From positions 1,802,501 to 1,862,215 of the forward strand of contig NZ_CP011921.2 in the NCBI RefSeq assembly GCF_001042525.2: 59,715 nt of DNA, read 5' to 3'. This document shows positions 11,772 to 22,566 of this stretch, in pieces; position 1 is the stretch's first letter; the number at the start of each line of letters is the position of its first letter. The notes under the pieces were generated by a model. The model saw only the letters and a program-made list of their open reading frames with translations, did no database searches and had not been told where the DNA came from. The DNA comes from Francisella orientalis FNO12 (GTDB lineage: Bacteria > Pseudomonadota > Gammaproteobacteria > Francisellales > Francisellaceae). The position numbers were made by a program, and so were the translations under genes.

Positions 11772-12182
11772 ATGACTATCTTTAGAAAACTTCTTATTGC
11801 AACAATAGTATCTGCCTCTGCACTAACATTAAACAGCTGTATTGTGGCTGCTGTTGCTGTTGGTGGTGGTACAGTTGCTTATGTAGAAGGTAACTATTCT
11901 ATGAATATAGAAGGTAACTACATTGCTGTATATAAGGCAGCTCTTAAAGCAGTTAATGATAATAACGACTTTGTTCTAGTATCAAAAGAAATTGATAAAG
12001 CTAATAAATCTGCCGATATCGAGGGTGCTACTAAGATAGATAGCACAAGCTTTAGTATTAAGATAGATAGTCTTACTGATAAAATATCTAAAATAACTAT
12101 CAAATTTGGTACTTTTGGTGATCAAGCAATGTCATCAAAACTTATGGATCAAATTCAGGCTAACGTATACAAAGCTTCTTAG
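11772..12182 (+). CDS. small lipoprotein, DUF3568-like (copy 2)
   Basis: 136 residues with a lipoprotein signal peptide and lipobox TLNSC (Cys23), then a hydrophobic glycine-rich stretch (AAVAVGGGTVAYVEG). The ~100-residue domain ends in ITIKFGTFGDQAMSSKL. It is a paralogue of the frameshifted gene before it and a more distant paralogue of the one after it. The function is unknown; it is anchored in the periplasm or outer membrane. It sits 17 bases after copy 1 and 2 bases before copy 3. Confidence 0.85.
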   Translation: MTIFRKLLIATIVSASALTLNSCIVAAVAVGGGTVAYVEGNYSMNIEGNYIAVYKAALKAVNDNNDFVLVSKEIDKANKSADIEGATKIDSTSFSIKIDSLTDKISKITIKFGTFGDQAMSSKLMDQIQANVYKAS

Positions 12183-12184
12183 TA

Positions 12185-12583
12185 ATGTTCAAAAAAGCTC
12201 ACTTTATAATTTTATCAGTTATCATGCTGCTATCTCTGAATAGTTGTGTTGCTACTGCAATTTTAATAGGAGCAGCAGTCGTTGCTGGTGGTGCTGTATA
12301 TTATGTAAATGGTGATTATATAATTGAGGTGCCCAAAGATATCCGCTCCGTATACAATGCAACTATCAAAACTATGCAGATGGATAAACAGTTTTCTCTA
12401 CTTAGCCAATCATATAAAGACAAAACAGCTGAAGTCAAAGCATCTCAGAATGGTAATAATGTAACTATTAGCCTAACTAGTCTAAGTACCCGCTCTACTG
12501 AGATAAAAATTCGAGTCGGAACTCTCGGCGACGAGAAAGATTCAATAAATATAGCAAATGCCATAACCAAAAATATACCCTAG
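12185..12583 (+). CDS. small lipoprotein, DUF3568-like (copy 3)
   Basis: 132 residues. The signal peptide ends in lipobox SLNSC, followed by a glycine/alanine/valine-rich segment and a domain that ends IKIRVGTLGDEKDS, diverged from copy 2 but alignable with it. It starts immediately after the stop of copy 2, so translation is probably coupled. No function is known. The ClC channel gene follows after ~100 bases and probably has its own promoter (a TATAAT is present at 12639). Confidence 0.82.
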   Translation: MFKKAHFIILSVIMLLSLNSCVATAILIGAAVVAGGAVYYVNGDYIIEVPKDIRSVYNATIKTMQMDKQFSLLSQSYKDKTAEVKASQNGNNVTISLTSLSTRSTEIKIRVGTLGDEKDSINIANAITKNIP

Positions 12584-12684
12584 ATAAGTATTTATCCAAT
12601 TTTGGTCAACTTTTTCTTTTTAAAAACTTTCAAATATGTATAATTTGTGTTAATTCTGAACTGACCCAGTATTACTATATTATC

Positions 12685-14079
12685 ATGAGTAATAAAGTAC
12701 TAGACACATACTACAAAAACAATAGGCATATATGGGTGTTAGTATTATCTGGTGCTGTTATAGGAACATTAGTCGGCCTATTTGCAACATTTTTCCAATT
12801 AATCCTAGACTCAATTACTGAGCTTAAAAAAATGTTGTTTTCTTTAAGTGGTGGTAATCTATTTGTTGAAATTATAATGTCTGTTTCTCTAACTATAACT
12901 ATGGTAGTGATATCAGTCCTTATAGTTAGAAAGTTTGCCAAAGAAGCTGGTGGTAGTGGTATCCAAGAAGTAGAAGGTGCGCTAAAAGGATGTCGAAAAC
13001 TACGTAAAAGAGTAGTCCCTGTCAAATTTGTGAGTGGCCTTTTCTCTTTAGGTTCTGGTTTAAGCTTAGGTAAAGAAGGTCCTTCAATACATATGGCTGC
13101 TGCATTAGCTCAGTTCTTTGTGGATAGATTTAAGCTCACCAAAAAATATGCAAACGCTGTGATATCTGCTGGTGCTGGTGCTGGTTTAGCTGCTGCATTT
13201 AATACTCCTCTTTCGGGAATTGTCTTTGTAATCGAAGAAATGAATAGAAAGTTTAGGTTTAGTGTTTCAGCAATAAAATGTGTGCTTGTAGCTTGTATTA
13301 TGAGTACGATTATTTCTAGAGCTATTATGGGCAATCCGCCTGCAATACGTGTCGAGACATTTAGTGCAGTTCCACAAAATACTCTTTGGTTATTTATGGT
13401 ATTGGGTATTATATTTGGTTACTTTGGACTGCTATTTAACAAATCAATAATTAAAGTTGCAAACTTCTTCTCAGAAGGCTCTAAAAGAAGATACTGGACT
13501 CTAGTTATAACTGTTTGTATCGTATTTGGTGTCGGTGTGGTGCTTTCTCCAAATGCTGTAGGCGGTGGTTATATCGTAATAGCGAACGCCCTAGACTACA
13601 ACTTATCTATCAAAATGCTTTTAGTTTTATTTGCGCTTCGTTTTGCCAGTGTAATTTTCTCATATGGAACAGGTGTTACAGGTGGTATATTTGCTCCGAT
13701 GATTGCTCTTGGAACTGTTTTTGGACTAGCTTATGGTCTGTCTATAGCTCAGCTTTTTCCTAAGTATAATATTGATGCTGGTGTCTTTGCTGTAGCTGGA
13801 ATGAGCGCTTTATTTACTGCAACAGTAGGTGCGCCACTGACTGGTATTGTACTTGTAATGGAAATGACTTGGAACTTCCACCTTTTACTTCCTTTGATGA
13901 TAACCTGCTTTAGTGCGTCGATGCTGACATATATTCATCATCAAAAACCAATATATGATACTCTATTAAGACGTACTATTTCTAATGAAAGAAAGCAGCA
14001 GGCAAAGGAAAAAAATGAGCGAAACCAAAAACCAGCTCCAAATACTCAAGGACAAACTATCCCAAAAGAAGAAATATAA
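12685..14079 (+). CDS. ClC-family chloride channel / H+-Cl- antiporter
   Basis: 464 residues with ~10-12 membrane helices. Filter motifs are visible: GGSGIQEVEG (GSGIP-type), GLSLGKEGPSIH with the external gating glutamate, and GVTGGIFAPMIALG. No CBS domains follow, as in E. coli ClcA (473 residues). The likely role is electrogenic anion/proton exchange in acid or osmotic stress. The charged C-terminal tail (after ~residue 435) overlaps the start of the degraded carboxypeptidase gene by 65 bases in another frame. Confidence 0.93.
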   Translation: MSNKVLDTYYKNNRHIWVLVLSGAVIGTLVGLFATFFQLILDSITELKKMLFSLSGGNLFVEIIMSVSLTITMVVISVLIVRKFAKEAGGSGIQEVEGALKGCRKLRKRVVPVKFVSGLFSLGSGLSLGKEGPSIHMAAALAQFFVDRFKLTKKYANAVISAGAGAGLAAAFNTPLSGIVFVIEEMNRKFRFSVSAIKCVLVACIMSTIISRAIMGNPPAIRVETFSAVPQNTLWLFMVLGIIFGYFGLLFNKSIIKVANFFSEGSKRRYWTLVITVCIVFGVGVVLSPNAVGGGYIVIANALDYNLSIKMLLVLFALRFASVIFSYGTGVTGGIFAPMIALGTVFGLAYGLSIAQLFPKYNIDAGVFAVAGMSALFTATVGAPLTGIVLVMEMTWNFHLLLPLMITCFSASMLTYIHHQKPIYDTLLRRTISNERKQQAKEKNERNQKPAPNTQGQTIPKEEI

Positions 14080-15519
14080 TCATGCCATTTCTCTAATGCA
14101 CTAGGACTTAGAAACACAAGCTCCTAAAAATTCAATCAATACCACATCTGAAGTTATTGGTTTTTTCAGTGAAAAAATCTATGAAATAACTAATAGTGAA
14201 GAAATAACTAGCAGTTTAAAATATTTAAATAATAATTTATCCAAACTTGATACAACTGATAAAAGAATTGTATATCTAACAACAAAGCAAAAAGATAAAC
14301 TAAGCAAAATACCAAAAAACGAATATGTTGCATACAACAAACTACTATCACAAGCTCAAAATATTTGGACAAAAGCTCGTAAAGATAATGACTTTGAAGT
14401 ATTTGCTCCATATCTAGAAGAGATTATAAAGTATCAAAAAAATATATAAAAAGATTTGGTTATAATGAGCATCCCTATGATGTGCTTCTTGATGATTATG
14501 AAGAAGGTATGACTGTTGCAAAATTAGAACCTTTCTTTGACAGTCTAAAAGAAAGAATAGTACCTCTTCTATAAAAAATAAAAGATGCTGATCAAGTTGA
14601 TACTAGCTGTATTAATAAAGCATATAATATCGATAAGCAAAAAGAGTATTCTCAGAAAATAGCTAAGCAATTAGGATTTAACTTTGATAGTGGTATTCTA
14701 AAAGAAAGTGCTCGCCCATTTACTCTAAATTTCAATAAATATGATGTCAGAATGACAACACGTTATATTAAAGATCTTTTTACATCTTCATTATTTGGTA
14801 CTATTCATGAAACTGGCCATGCCATGTATGAGCAAAATATTGGTGATAATATCTATGATACTATACTAGGCACTGGTGTTAACTTAGGAGTACACGAATC
14901 ACAATCACGATTTTATGAAAACTTAGTCGGTAAAAATAAAGCATTTTGGGATAGTAACTTTAGTGAATTACAAAGCTTATTTGCTGAAAACTTGGCTAGC
15001 GCTAATGAAGAAGTATTCTATAAAGCTATTAACAAAGTTAGCCCTAGCCTAATCCGTGTAGAAGCAGATGAATTAACATATTCTCTACATATATTAGTAC
15101 GATTTGAGATAGAAAAAGAAATTTTTGAGAAAGATATCGATGTTAGAGAGTTACCAAAGCTATGGAATGATAAATATCAAAAATACTTGGGCATTAGTCC
15201 GAATAATTTCTCTGATGGAATATTACAAGATGTTCACTGACCTGCTGGATTGTTTGGCTATTTCCCAACTTATGCTCTTGGCAGTGTATATGCTTCACAG
15301 ATTTTTTATTATATGAATAAAGATTTTGATGTAAATAATACTATTAGAGAAAATAAACTAGAACTAATACTTAGCCTCTTAACTAAGCATATACATCAGT
15401 TTGGTAGTCTAAAACCTACTGATGAAATTATCTATGATATGTGTGGGGAGTATCTAAACGCTAAATACTACATTGATTATTTGGATGATAAGTTTTCTAA
15501 AATTTACAATTTAAAATAA
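14015..15519 (+). pseudogene. M32 carboxypeptidase (Taq type), multiply broken
   Basis: A thermostable carboxypeptidase 1-like metallopeptidase of ~501 codons, identified by the zinc motif IHETGHAMYEQN (HExxH) and the downstream GVHESQSRF. The frame starts MSETKNQLQ inside the end of the ClC gene. Lesions: TAG at about 14104 where MHWDLET is expected (Trp codon lost), one A lost in a run near 14437, TAA at 14572 (PLL*KIKD), and TGA at 15238 (DVH*PAGLFGY, Trp codon lost). Three nonsense changes plus a frameshift make it certainly dead. Confidence 0.93.
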
Positions 15520-15605
15520 TATTGATATCAGTATCTTTCTACTCTAGCCTTTGCAACAAATATTAGCGATAATATAAGCATTAAAATCTAATTATTAGTA
15601 TTTAA

Positions 15606-16194
15606 ATATCAAAACCAAATGCTTATTTTGGTGAGTATGGAGGTCAATTTGTACCACAAAGTACTCGTTCCAGCTCTCGATCAACTAGAGCAAGAATTTA
15701 TAAAAGCACAGTCTGATGAGGGTTTTAAATAAGAGTTTAAAGAACTTTTACAAGAGTAATGCAGGTCACCCAACTGCTTTGACAAAAACTAGAAATATAG
15801 TCAAAAACACAAAAACTAAATTATATCTAAAACGCGAAGATCTGCTCCACTGCGGTGCTCACAAAACCAATCAAGTACTTGGTCAAGCGCTACTTGCCAA
15901 GAGAATGGGTAAAAATGAGATAATTGCAGAAACAGGAGCTGGTCAACATGGAGTTGCAACGGCTTTAGCGTGTGCTTTACTTGATCTAAAGTGTAGAGTA
16001 TACATGGGTGCTAAAGATGTTGAACGTCAAAGTCCTAATGTTTTTAGAATGAGATTAATGGGTGCTAAAGTCATACCTGTACATAGTGGTTCAGCAACAC
16101 TTAAAGATGCTTGTAATGAAGCTCTAAGAGATTGGTCTGCAAACTATAACAAAGCTCACTATCTATTAGGCACTGCGGCAGGACCTCACCATTT
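15606..16194 (+). pseudogene. trpB: tryptophan synthase beta chain, N-terminal fragment
   Basis: TrpB would join indole and serine. Reading SKPNAYFGEYGGQFVPQ begins at 15609 with ATA where the ATG should be. Then come a frameshift near 15658, a TAA at 15730 and another indel near 15755. The remaining frame carries GHPTAL, the PLP-lysine segment [15 protein letters not shown] and [12 protein letters not shown], and stops matching TrpB at GTAAGPH near 16190. There it is fused to trpA by a deletion that removed about half of trpB and the start of trpA. Confidence 0.93.
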
Positions 16195-16842
16195 TCAGAT
16201 CCATTGGCAGATGGCCCAACAATTCAAGGAGCTAATCTTCGTGCTCTAGAGAGTGGCGTAACTCCTAAAGATTGTTTTGATATCCTCACAAAAATAAGAG
16301 TAAAATACCCGCATATTCCCATAGGCTTATTGCTTTATGCTAATTTAGTTTATGCAAATGGTATAGAGAATTTTTATCAAAAATGTTTAGCTGTAGGTGT
16401 TGATTCTATACTTATAGCTGATGTACCAGCTCATGAATCTAAAGAGTTTCGCGATATTGCTAAAAGAGTAGGTATATCTCAGATATTTATCGCTCCACCT
16501 GATGCTAATGAGACTACTCTTAAACAAATGTCTGAACTTGGAAGTGGTTATACGTATTTACTATCGAGAGTTGGTGTAACAGGTGCAGAAACTGCAGCAA
16601 ATATGCCCGTAGAAGATGTATTAGCTAAAATCAGAGAGTATAATGCACCTAAGCCAATCTTAGGTTTTGGTATCTCTAAACCAGAGCAAGTACAACAAGC
16701 AATCAAAACGGGTGCTGCTGGTGCAATTTCAGGTTCTGCAACAGTGAAAATAATTCAAAACAATCTCTCAAATAAAGTAAAAATGCTTAGCGAGCTTGGA
16801 TGTTTTGTTAAAGAAATGAAAGCCGCAACTAAAGATAATTAA
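16187..16842 (+). pseudogene. trpA: tryptophan synthase alpha chain, 5'-truncated
   Basis: From 16190 the frame is Trp[17 protein letters not shown], then [21 protein letters not shown] and GFGISKPEQ, to a normal C terminus at 16842. The N-terminal ~50 residues, including the first catalytic Glu region, are gone. The trpB and trpA halves are in different frames, so no fusion enzyme is made. The 3' end overlaps the convergent PnuC gene by 4 bases. Confidence 0.93.
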
Positions 16843-17555
16843 AGATCAGCTTGCTTCTGTAAATTATAATTCTTCCTCCAAATTACATAACCATAGATAG
16901 CATTTATTAATGCTACAATTTTTGTAATAATCACAGGAATAATCGCAATGGTAATTGCTGAGTCCAAAATTCCATCAACCCAAATTGAAATTGTCAAAAC
17001 ATCTACAGCTAACCACAGTATCCAAAACTCTTTAAATAACAATACTGTAAGTATAAAAGCTATAATTGAAGTAACTTCAACAATAGCATCTGCGACCAAC
17101 CCCACATTTTGACCAAAGTATAAATGTAAAACAAAATACCCATATATAGTCGATACCACAGCTATAAAAACCAAAATACTTATAAACTGTACTCTTGTTA
17201 ATTTTTTGATTTTAATTTGTTTTTCTTTAGTTGTGTTTTTGGGTCTAGTCCAGTTATACCAACCATAAAACTGTATTGGACACAAAAAAAGTACGGCAAG
17301 AAGTAATTGGCCATAAACTTGGTTTTGATATGAGATTACAGCATACATAACTGCTGCTATAAGCCCTAAAATATAGTTAAAAACTTTTCCTTTAGCTGCT
17401 AATATCAAATTTGTAATACTAATAACAGAGAATATTAGTATAAATGCGCTACTCCCACTGATAGATGCCGCAACAACAGTTAATATTATACAGCTAACTA
17501 GCCAGCTAACCTCTCTTTTGCTCCAACCAGTAAAAGTATTTTGTAATATATTCAT
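16839..17555 (-). CDS. PnuC-family vitamin/nucleoside transporter (second copy)
   Basis: 238 residues and about eight hydrophobic segments. PnuC hallmarks are [11 protein letters not shown] near residue 96 and [11 protein letters not shown] near residue 175; [10 protein letters not shown] closes the protein. It is longer at the N terminus than the copy at 10615-11172 and clearly diverged, so the two probably carry different substrates (nicotinamide riboside, thiamine or riboflavin). It is a single-gene unit convergent with the trpA remnant and divergent from clpB. Confidence 0.88.
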   Translation of the reverse strand: MNILQNTFTGWSKREVSWLVSCIILTVVAASISGSSAFILIFSVISITNLILAAKGKVFNYILGLIAAVMYAVISYQNQVYGQLLLAVLFLCPIQFYGWYNWTRPKNTTKEKQIKIKKLTRVQFISILVFIAVVSTIYGYFVLHLYFGQNVGLVADAIVEVTSIIAFILTVLLFKEFWILWLAVDVLTISIWVDGILDSAITIAIIPVIITKIVALINAIYGYVIWRKNYNLQKQADL

Positions 17556-17712
17556 TTTATAAGTTAATAGAATATTTAGGATTGTATTTTAGAACTCTTG
17601 ATAGCAAGCTACAAGTACTATTTAGTATTCGTGAAGAATGTAAAACTAAAAACACCATATAAAACACATTAAAACTTATCTATATTTTTTTTCCAATAAG
17701 CTTAATTTATTA

Positions 17713-17740
17713 CTTGAAAAATAGCAAAGTATCCTTAAAT
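17713..17740 (+). promoter_or_regulatory. candidate sigma-32 heat-shock promoter of clpB
   Basis: CTTGAAA (17713-17719) matches the sigma-32 -35 core. After 13 bases CCTTAAAT (17733-17740) is a weaker match to the CCCCATnT -10. It lies 33 bases before the ATG at 17773, which has a strong AGGGGGAAATA ribosome site (from 17761). Heat-shock control is inferred. Confidence 0.6.
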
Positions 17741-17772
17741 ATATAACAGATGCTGTTTCTTAGGGGGAAATA

Positions 17773-20352
17773 ATGGATATAAATAAATTTACAATAAAAC
17801 TACAGGAAGCATTAGCAGAAGCTCAATCTTATGCTTTTCAGCAAAAAGCTACTGAGTTTACATCCGCACACACGCTAAAAGCTCTTTTGGAGCAAAATGA
17901 TAGTGTTGTAATAGCAATATTAAGTGTTTGTGGCATCAATACACAAAACTTTATAAAAGCTGTAAATGATATGGTTGATAGTGTTGCGGTACTATCTGGA
18001 GAAGGTAATCCTCAAGTAGCGCCATCTAGAGATTTGATACCTACATTGCATAAGATACAAGAGCTTACTAATAAAAATGGCGATGAGTTTGTTTCAAGTG
18101 AAGTTTTCTTATTAGCTACTTTAGAAGACAAAAGTTTAATAGGACTGTATAACAAGTTTGGTATAACAAAAGAAAAACTTACAAAAGCAGTCAATGATTA
18201 TCGTGGAGGGGAAAAAGTGAGTAGTCAAAATCAAGAAAATATGAAAGGTGCATTAGACAAATACACAGTAGATCTAACAGATCTAGCAAGAAAAGGAAAG
18301 ATTGATCCTATTATTGGTAGAGATAGTGAAATTCGTAGAACTATACAAGTACTACAAAGAAGAACTAAGAACAATCCTGTGCTTATAGGTGAGCCTGGTG
18401 TTGGTAAAACTGCTATTGTAGAAGGCTTAGCTCAACGAATAGTTAATGATGAAGTACCAGAAGGTGTCAAAGGCAAAAAAGTATTATCTTTAGATATGGG
18501 TGCATTATTAGCTGGTGCTAAATTTAGAGGAGATTTTGAAGAACGTCTAAAATCTGTTTTAAAAGAACTCTCAAAACAGGAAGGAAATATAATTCTATTT
18601 ATAGATGAGTTACATACTATGGTTGGAGCAGGTAAAGCAGAAGGATCTATGGATGCTGGCAATATGCTTAAACCAGCTTTGGCTCGTGGTGAACTAAAAT
18701 GTGTAGGTGCAACGACTCTAGATGAATATCGTGAGTATGTTGAAAAAGATCCTGCACTTGAAAGAAGATTCCAAAAGGTGCTAGTTGATGAACCAACTGT
18801 TGAAGATACTATTGCTATCCTTAGAGGTCTAAAAGAAAGATATGAACTACATCATGGTGTGAATATTACAGACTCTGCTATTGTGAGCGCTGCTACTTTA
18901 TCACATAGATATATTACAGATAGACAACTACCTGACAAAGCTATTGATTTAGTAGATGAAGCAGCTAGTCAAATTCGTATGGAAATAGACTCTAAACCTG
19001 AAAAAATGGAGAGCTTGTACCGTAGAATTATCCAACTAAAAATGCAACGTGAGCAGCTAAAAAAAGAAAAAGATGAGGCTACTAAGAAGCGTTTAGAGAT
19101 ATTAGAAACTGAAATCAAAGGCTTAGAATCTGAATATCAAGGTTTTGAGGAGCTTTGGAAAGCAGAGAAGCTTAAGATGCAAGGTACAAGCAAGCTAAAA
19201 GAAGAGCTTGAGAAAGCTAAGTTTGAGCTGGAGAAATACCAAAGAGCTGGTGATTTGAGCAAAATGGCTGAGCTACAATACGGTAAAATACCAGAACTTG
19301 AAGCTCAAATTAAACAAATTGAAAATACTGAGGCAGAACCTTCTGAGAATAAACTTGTAAGAACATCTGTTACAGAAAATGAAATTGCTGATGTAGTTTC
19401 TAAAGCTACTGGAATACCTGTATCTAAGATGATGGAAGGAGAGAAAGATAAACTTCTAAATATGGAAAGCTTCCTACATAAAAGAGTAATTGGTCAAGAT
19501 CAAGCAATAAAAGCTGTATCTAATGCTGTGAGAAGATCTCGCTCTGGATTATCAGATCCAAATAGACCTATAGGTTCATTTATGTTCTTAGGTCCAACAG
19601 GTGTAGGTAAAACTGAGCTTACAAAAGCATTAGCAGAATTCTTATTTGATGATGAAGATGCAATGCTTAGAGTAGATATGTCTGAGTTTATGGAGAAACA
19701 TTCTGTAGCTAAACTAATCGGAGCTCCTCCAGGATATGTTGGTTATGAGCAAGGTGGTTATTTAACTGAGCATGTTAGAAGAAAACCTTATTCTGTAATC
19801 CTACTTGATGAAGTTGAAAAAGCTCACGCAGATGTATTTAACATCTTGCTGCAAGTATTAGATGATGGGCGACTAACTGATGGTCAAGGTAGAACAGTTG
19901 ACTTTAAAAATACTGTAATAGTTATGACTTCTAACCTTGGTTCGCATAGAATCCAAGAAATGCAAGGTCAAGACTATAACACAGTCAAAGATGCTGTAAT
20001 GGAAATGGTACTTAGCCACTTCAGACCTGAGTTTGTAAATAGGGTTGATGATGCTATTGTATTTGAACCTCTAAACAAAGAGATGATAACTGAAATAGCT
20101 AAGATACAAATTAAACGCTTAGAAAAACGTCTAAAAGATCTAAATATAGGTTTAGAAGTAACAGCTAAAGCTATGGATAAATTAGCTGATGCTGGTTTTG
20201 ATCCTGTATTTGGTGCTAGACCACTTAAAAGAGCTATCCAAAGCAACTTAGAAAATCCTCTAGCACTTAAACTGCTTGATGGTGAATTTAAGGCAGAAGA
20301 TAAGATAGTTGTTGATGTAGATAGTGACCACAATATAGTTTTTTCTAAGTAA
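17773..20352 (+). CDS. clpB: ATP-dependent disaggregase ClpB
   Basis: An 859-residue Hsp100 AAA+ chaperone that works with DnaK to dissolve aggregates in the cytosol. Domains: N domain (~1-145), first AAA domain with Walker [10 protein letters not shown] (~206) and Walker B LFIDELHT, a coiled-coil middle domain (~405-530, Lys/Glu/Gln rich), and second AAA domain with Walker [10 protein letters not shown] (~607) and LLDEVEKAH. It is intact, with near-E. coli length (857). In Francisella, ClpB is also linked to type VI sheath disassembly (family knowledge). It is monocistronic. Confidence 0.98.
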   Translation: MDINKFTIKLQEALAEAQSYAFQQKATEFTSAHTLKALLEQNDSVVIAILSVCGINTQNFIKAVNDMVDSVAVLSGEGNPQVAPSRDLIPTLHKIQELTNKNGDEFVSSEVFLLATLEDKSLIGLYNKFGITKEKLTKAVNDYRGGEKVSSQNQENMKGALDKYTVDLTDLARKGKIDPIIGRDSEIRRTIQVLQRRTKNNPVLIGEPGVGKTAIVEGLAQRIVNDEVPEGVKGKKVLSLDMGALLAGAKFRGDFEERLKSVLKELSKQEGNIILFIDELHTMVGAGKAEGSMDAGNMLKPALARGELKCVGATTLDEYREYVEKDPALERRFQKVLVDEPTVEDTIAILRGLKERYELHHGVNITDSAIVSAATLSHRYITDRQLPDKAIDLVDEAASQIRMEIDSKPEKMESLYRRIIQLKMQREQLKKEKDEATKKRLEILETEIKGLESEYQGFEELWKAEKLKMQGTSKLKEELEKAKFELEKYQRAGDLSKMAELQYGKIPELEAQIKQIENTEAEPSENKLVRTSVTENEIADVVSKATGIPVSKMMEGEKDKLLNMESFLHKRVIGQDQAIKAVSNAVRRSRSGLSDPNRPIGSFMFLGPTGVGKTELTKALAEFLFDDEDAMLRVDMSEFMEKHSVAKLIGAPPGYVGYEQGGYLTEHVRRKPYSVILLDEVEKAHADVFNILLQVLDDGRLTDGQGRTVDFKNTVIVMTSNLGSHRIQEMQGQDYNTVKDAVMEMVLSHFRPEFVNRVDDAIVFEPLNKEMITEIAKIQIKRLEKRLKDLNIGLEVTAKAMDKLADAGFDPVFGARPLKRAIQSNLENPLALKLLDGEFKAEDKIVVDVDSDHNIVFSK

Positions 20353-20398
20353 ATAAATTCTTTTGTATATTTCTTTAAATTTTCTTCTTAGTTGGTAA

Positions 20399-20422
20399 AA
20401 AATAACAAGTACTTGTTATTTT
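20399..20422 (+). terminator. 24-bp perfect palindrome after clpB, probable terminator
   Basis: AAAATAACAAGT followed by its exact complement ACTTGTTATTTT, 47 bases after the clpB stop. The stem can fold with A-run before and T-run after, like a weak bidirectional rho-independent terminator. It is AT-rich, so a binding site is also possible. Confidence 0.55.
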
Positions 20423-20464
20423 CTGATAATTTACTATTTCCTAATAGCTTATATACTATAATCT

Positions 20465-22478
20465 TGCTATGTATGTGATATCCCGGGATGGTGCTCTTCT
20501 TCAGCTGCTTGGGCTTATGCACCAGGCACAGATACTGCTTGGCAACAGGCTTGGACAGAAGGATGTGAAAACCCAGGACCATCTCCAGAACCTACAACAG
20601 AAAAAACAATCTCTGTAAAACTATCTGGAGATAGTTTACCTGCTGATGAAAAAATTGAATTCTCAGCGAATGGTAAATCTTATACTGTCACAAATAATCA
20701 GGTAACATTACCGTACTCAGATAATCAAACTATCCATTACGCTATTAGTACAACTAATGGTTCTATTTCTCCAAACTCTTTTGCTATGACAAAAGATTCT
20801 AGCTCTATAAATTTAACATATACAAAGCAACTAGCTCCAGTACCTGGCAAGTGTGACACATCCCTACAGATGTTAAAGACTTTATCCCTAATGGTCAAGG
20901 TGGCTTCTGGGGTGGTTATAGTAAAAGTGCTTTTTTAAATTTGATGGTTCTATATATCAACTTCTAAATGATTACTAGACTAGTGCTTCTCCTGCTGATA
21001 GTTCAGCTTGAGTACTATGTGAAGCTGTAGTACAAGCTCAAGTAAATATCAAAACTACAGGATTACCTGAAATTGTAGATAAAGTTGATGTTAAAATTGG
21101 TTCTCAAACATACACTATAAACCCTAATAACCCAACACCTATAACAGTGGCTAAAGGTTCTTATGATGTTTCAGTTAGTAGTGTTTTAAGCTCTGATGGT
21201 TCAAAGAACTATGTTGCTAAAACTATTACACCCAACCCCGTAGTAGTTAATGAAGAAACTACAGAGATAAACCTAAATATACGCTTCCAAGCAGAAGATG
21301 TTAAACCTGCTAATATTAGTTTCAATGTTAAATTCCCTGAAGATGCTTCTCCTAGCAAAACTGTAACAGCAGAAAGAATATCTTCTAATGGTGACAAGTA
21401 CGGTGATTCTATAAATTTGGATAGTGGTTCAAATACAACAACTATTCCTTCAAAAGGTGAATTTACTATAAAACCTGAAAGCTATGAAATAGCTGGTGCT
21501 TGGCCTGAAAAAGTCATTGGCGGATACACAGCTTCTTGGGGTGCAGACTGGAATCATAAAATAACTTCGATAGATAATATGGGAGAAAATGGTTATAACA
21601 TTGCTCTATTAGCCTTTGGTAAAGTCATAAATACAAGTGTTGGTATGTTCGACGATGCTACAATATGCGCAAGTGGATATACTTGGGATTATGACTATAC
21701 CAAAAAAGATGCTCCTTTAGTTATTATGTCATTTGGTGGTATCACTCATGAGAATACATGGGCACCAGATCTTTCATCAGATCAATCTATAAATACAATA
21801 GCTGCAAAGACGGTAGCTTTTGCTGCTGAAAATCATATAAATGGTGTTGATTTTGATTTAGAAGGTGCTAGTACAGGAATATCAGATGCAGATGTTGTTT
21901 TGGTTGATGGTGTGCAAACATATCCTAAAATAACTAAATTAATTACAGCAATTAGAGAAGCTACAAATAAACAAGCTGATAAGTTCCCTAGAGGATTTTT
22001 TATAACAGCTGCTCCTCAAACAGATGGTAATGATCTATACTGGGATGTAAGTGGTAATAAAAAGTTTGATAGTATGCTTAAGGCAGATGCCTGCGGTGGT
22101 CATGAGTGTTTTGATTCAATATTTGTTCAAAACTATAACTCAGCAAAAATGAATCCAAATACAGCTCATGATATAGTAACTAGATTGCTTACTGCAGGCA
22201 AAAATCCTAAGACAAAATTTGTAATGAGTTATGATCTTGCTAGTGGTGAATGGGCTAATAACTATCCTGTAATTGGATGGGGATCTGAAACAAATGGTTC
22301 AGATGCTCCGATAGTATCTGCTACAAAATTTGCTAAAGAACATCAAAACATTGGTGCTTTTGTATAGCAAGCAGAACAAGATAAGTTTGGTGGCGCAAGT
22401 AATAGAGGTGATATGAATACAGGTAAAGATTCTTACAGTTTTGCTCATGCAATGAAAGAAGTTTACAATATAAAGTAA
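20465..22478 (+). pseudogene. GH18 chitinase with chitin-binding modules, degraded
   Basis: No signal peptide or start remains. The first coding trace (20474-20860) reads CDIPGWCSSSAAWAYAPG..., a carbohydrate-binding-like module with clustered Trp/Cys, then a Ser/Thr-rich linker. After frameshifts and several stops (20870-21060) the frame resumes and is open from 21147. It holds a fibronectin-like stretch and a GH18 barrel with VIMSFGG and NGVDFDLEG (DxxDxDxE, catalytic Glu). A TAG at 22366 where a Trp codon is likely (GAFV*QAEQDK) cuts off the last 37 codons. It was a secreted chitinase, now dead. Confidence 0.9.
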
Positions 22479-22566
22479 TCACTAAACTATCATAAAACCT
22501 TAATTTAACCTTCTTCTTTCTGATAAAATATCTTCTAAGAATAATTCTCACAATATATTTATCAAT

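Noticed and set aside
15609-16842. A functional TrpB-TrpA fusion enzyme
   Set aside because: The two halves are in different frames, trpB lacks a start and has several breaks, and both catalytic cores are incomplete.
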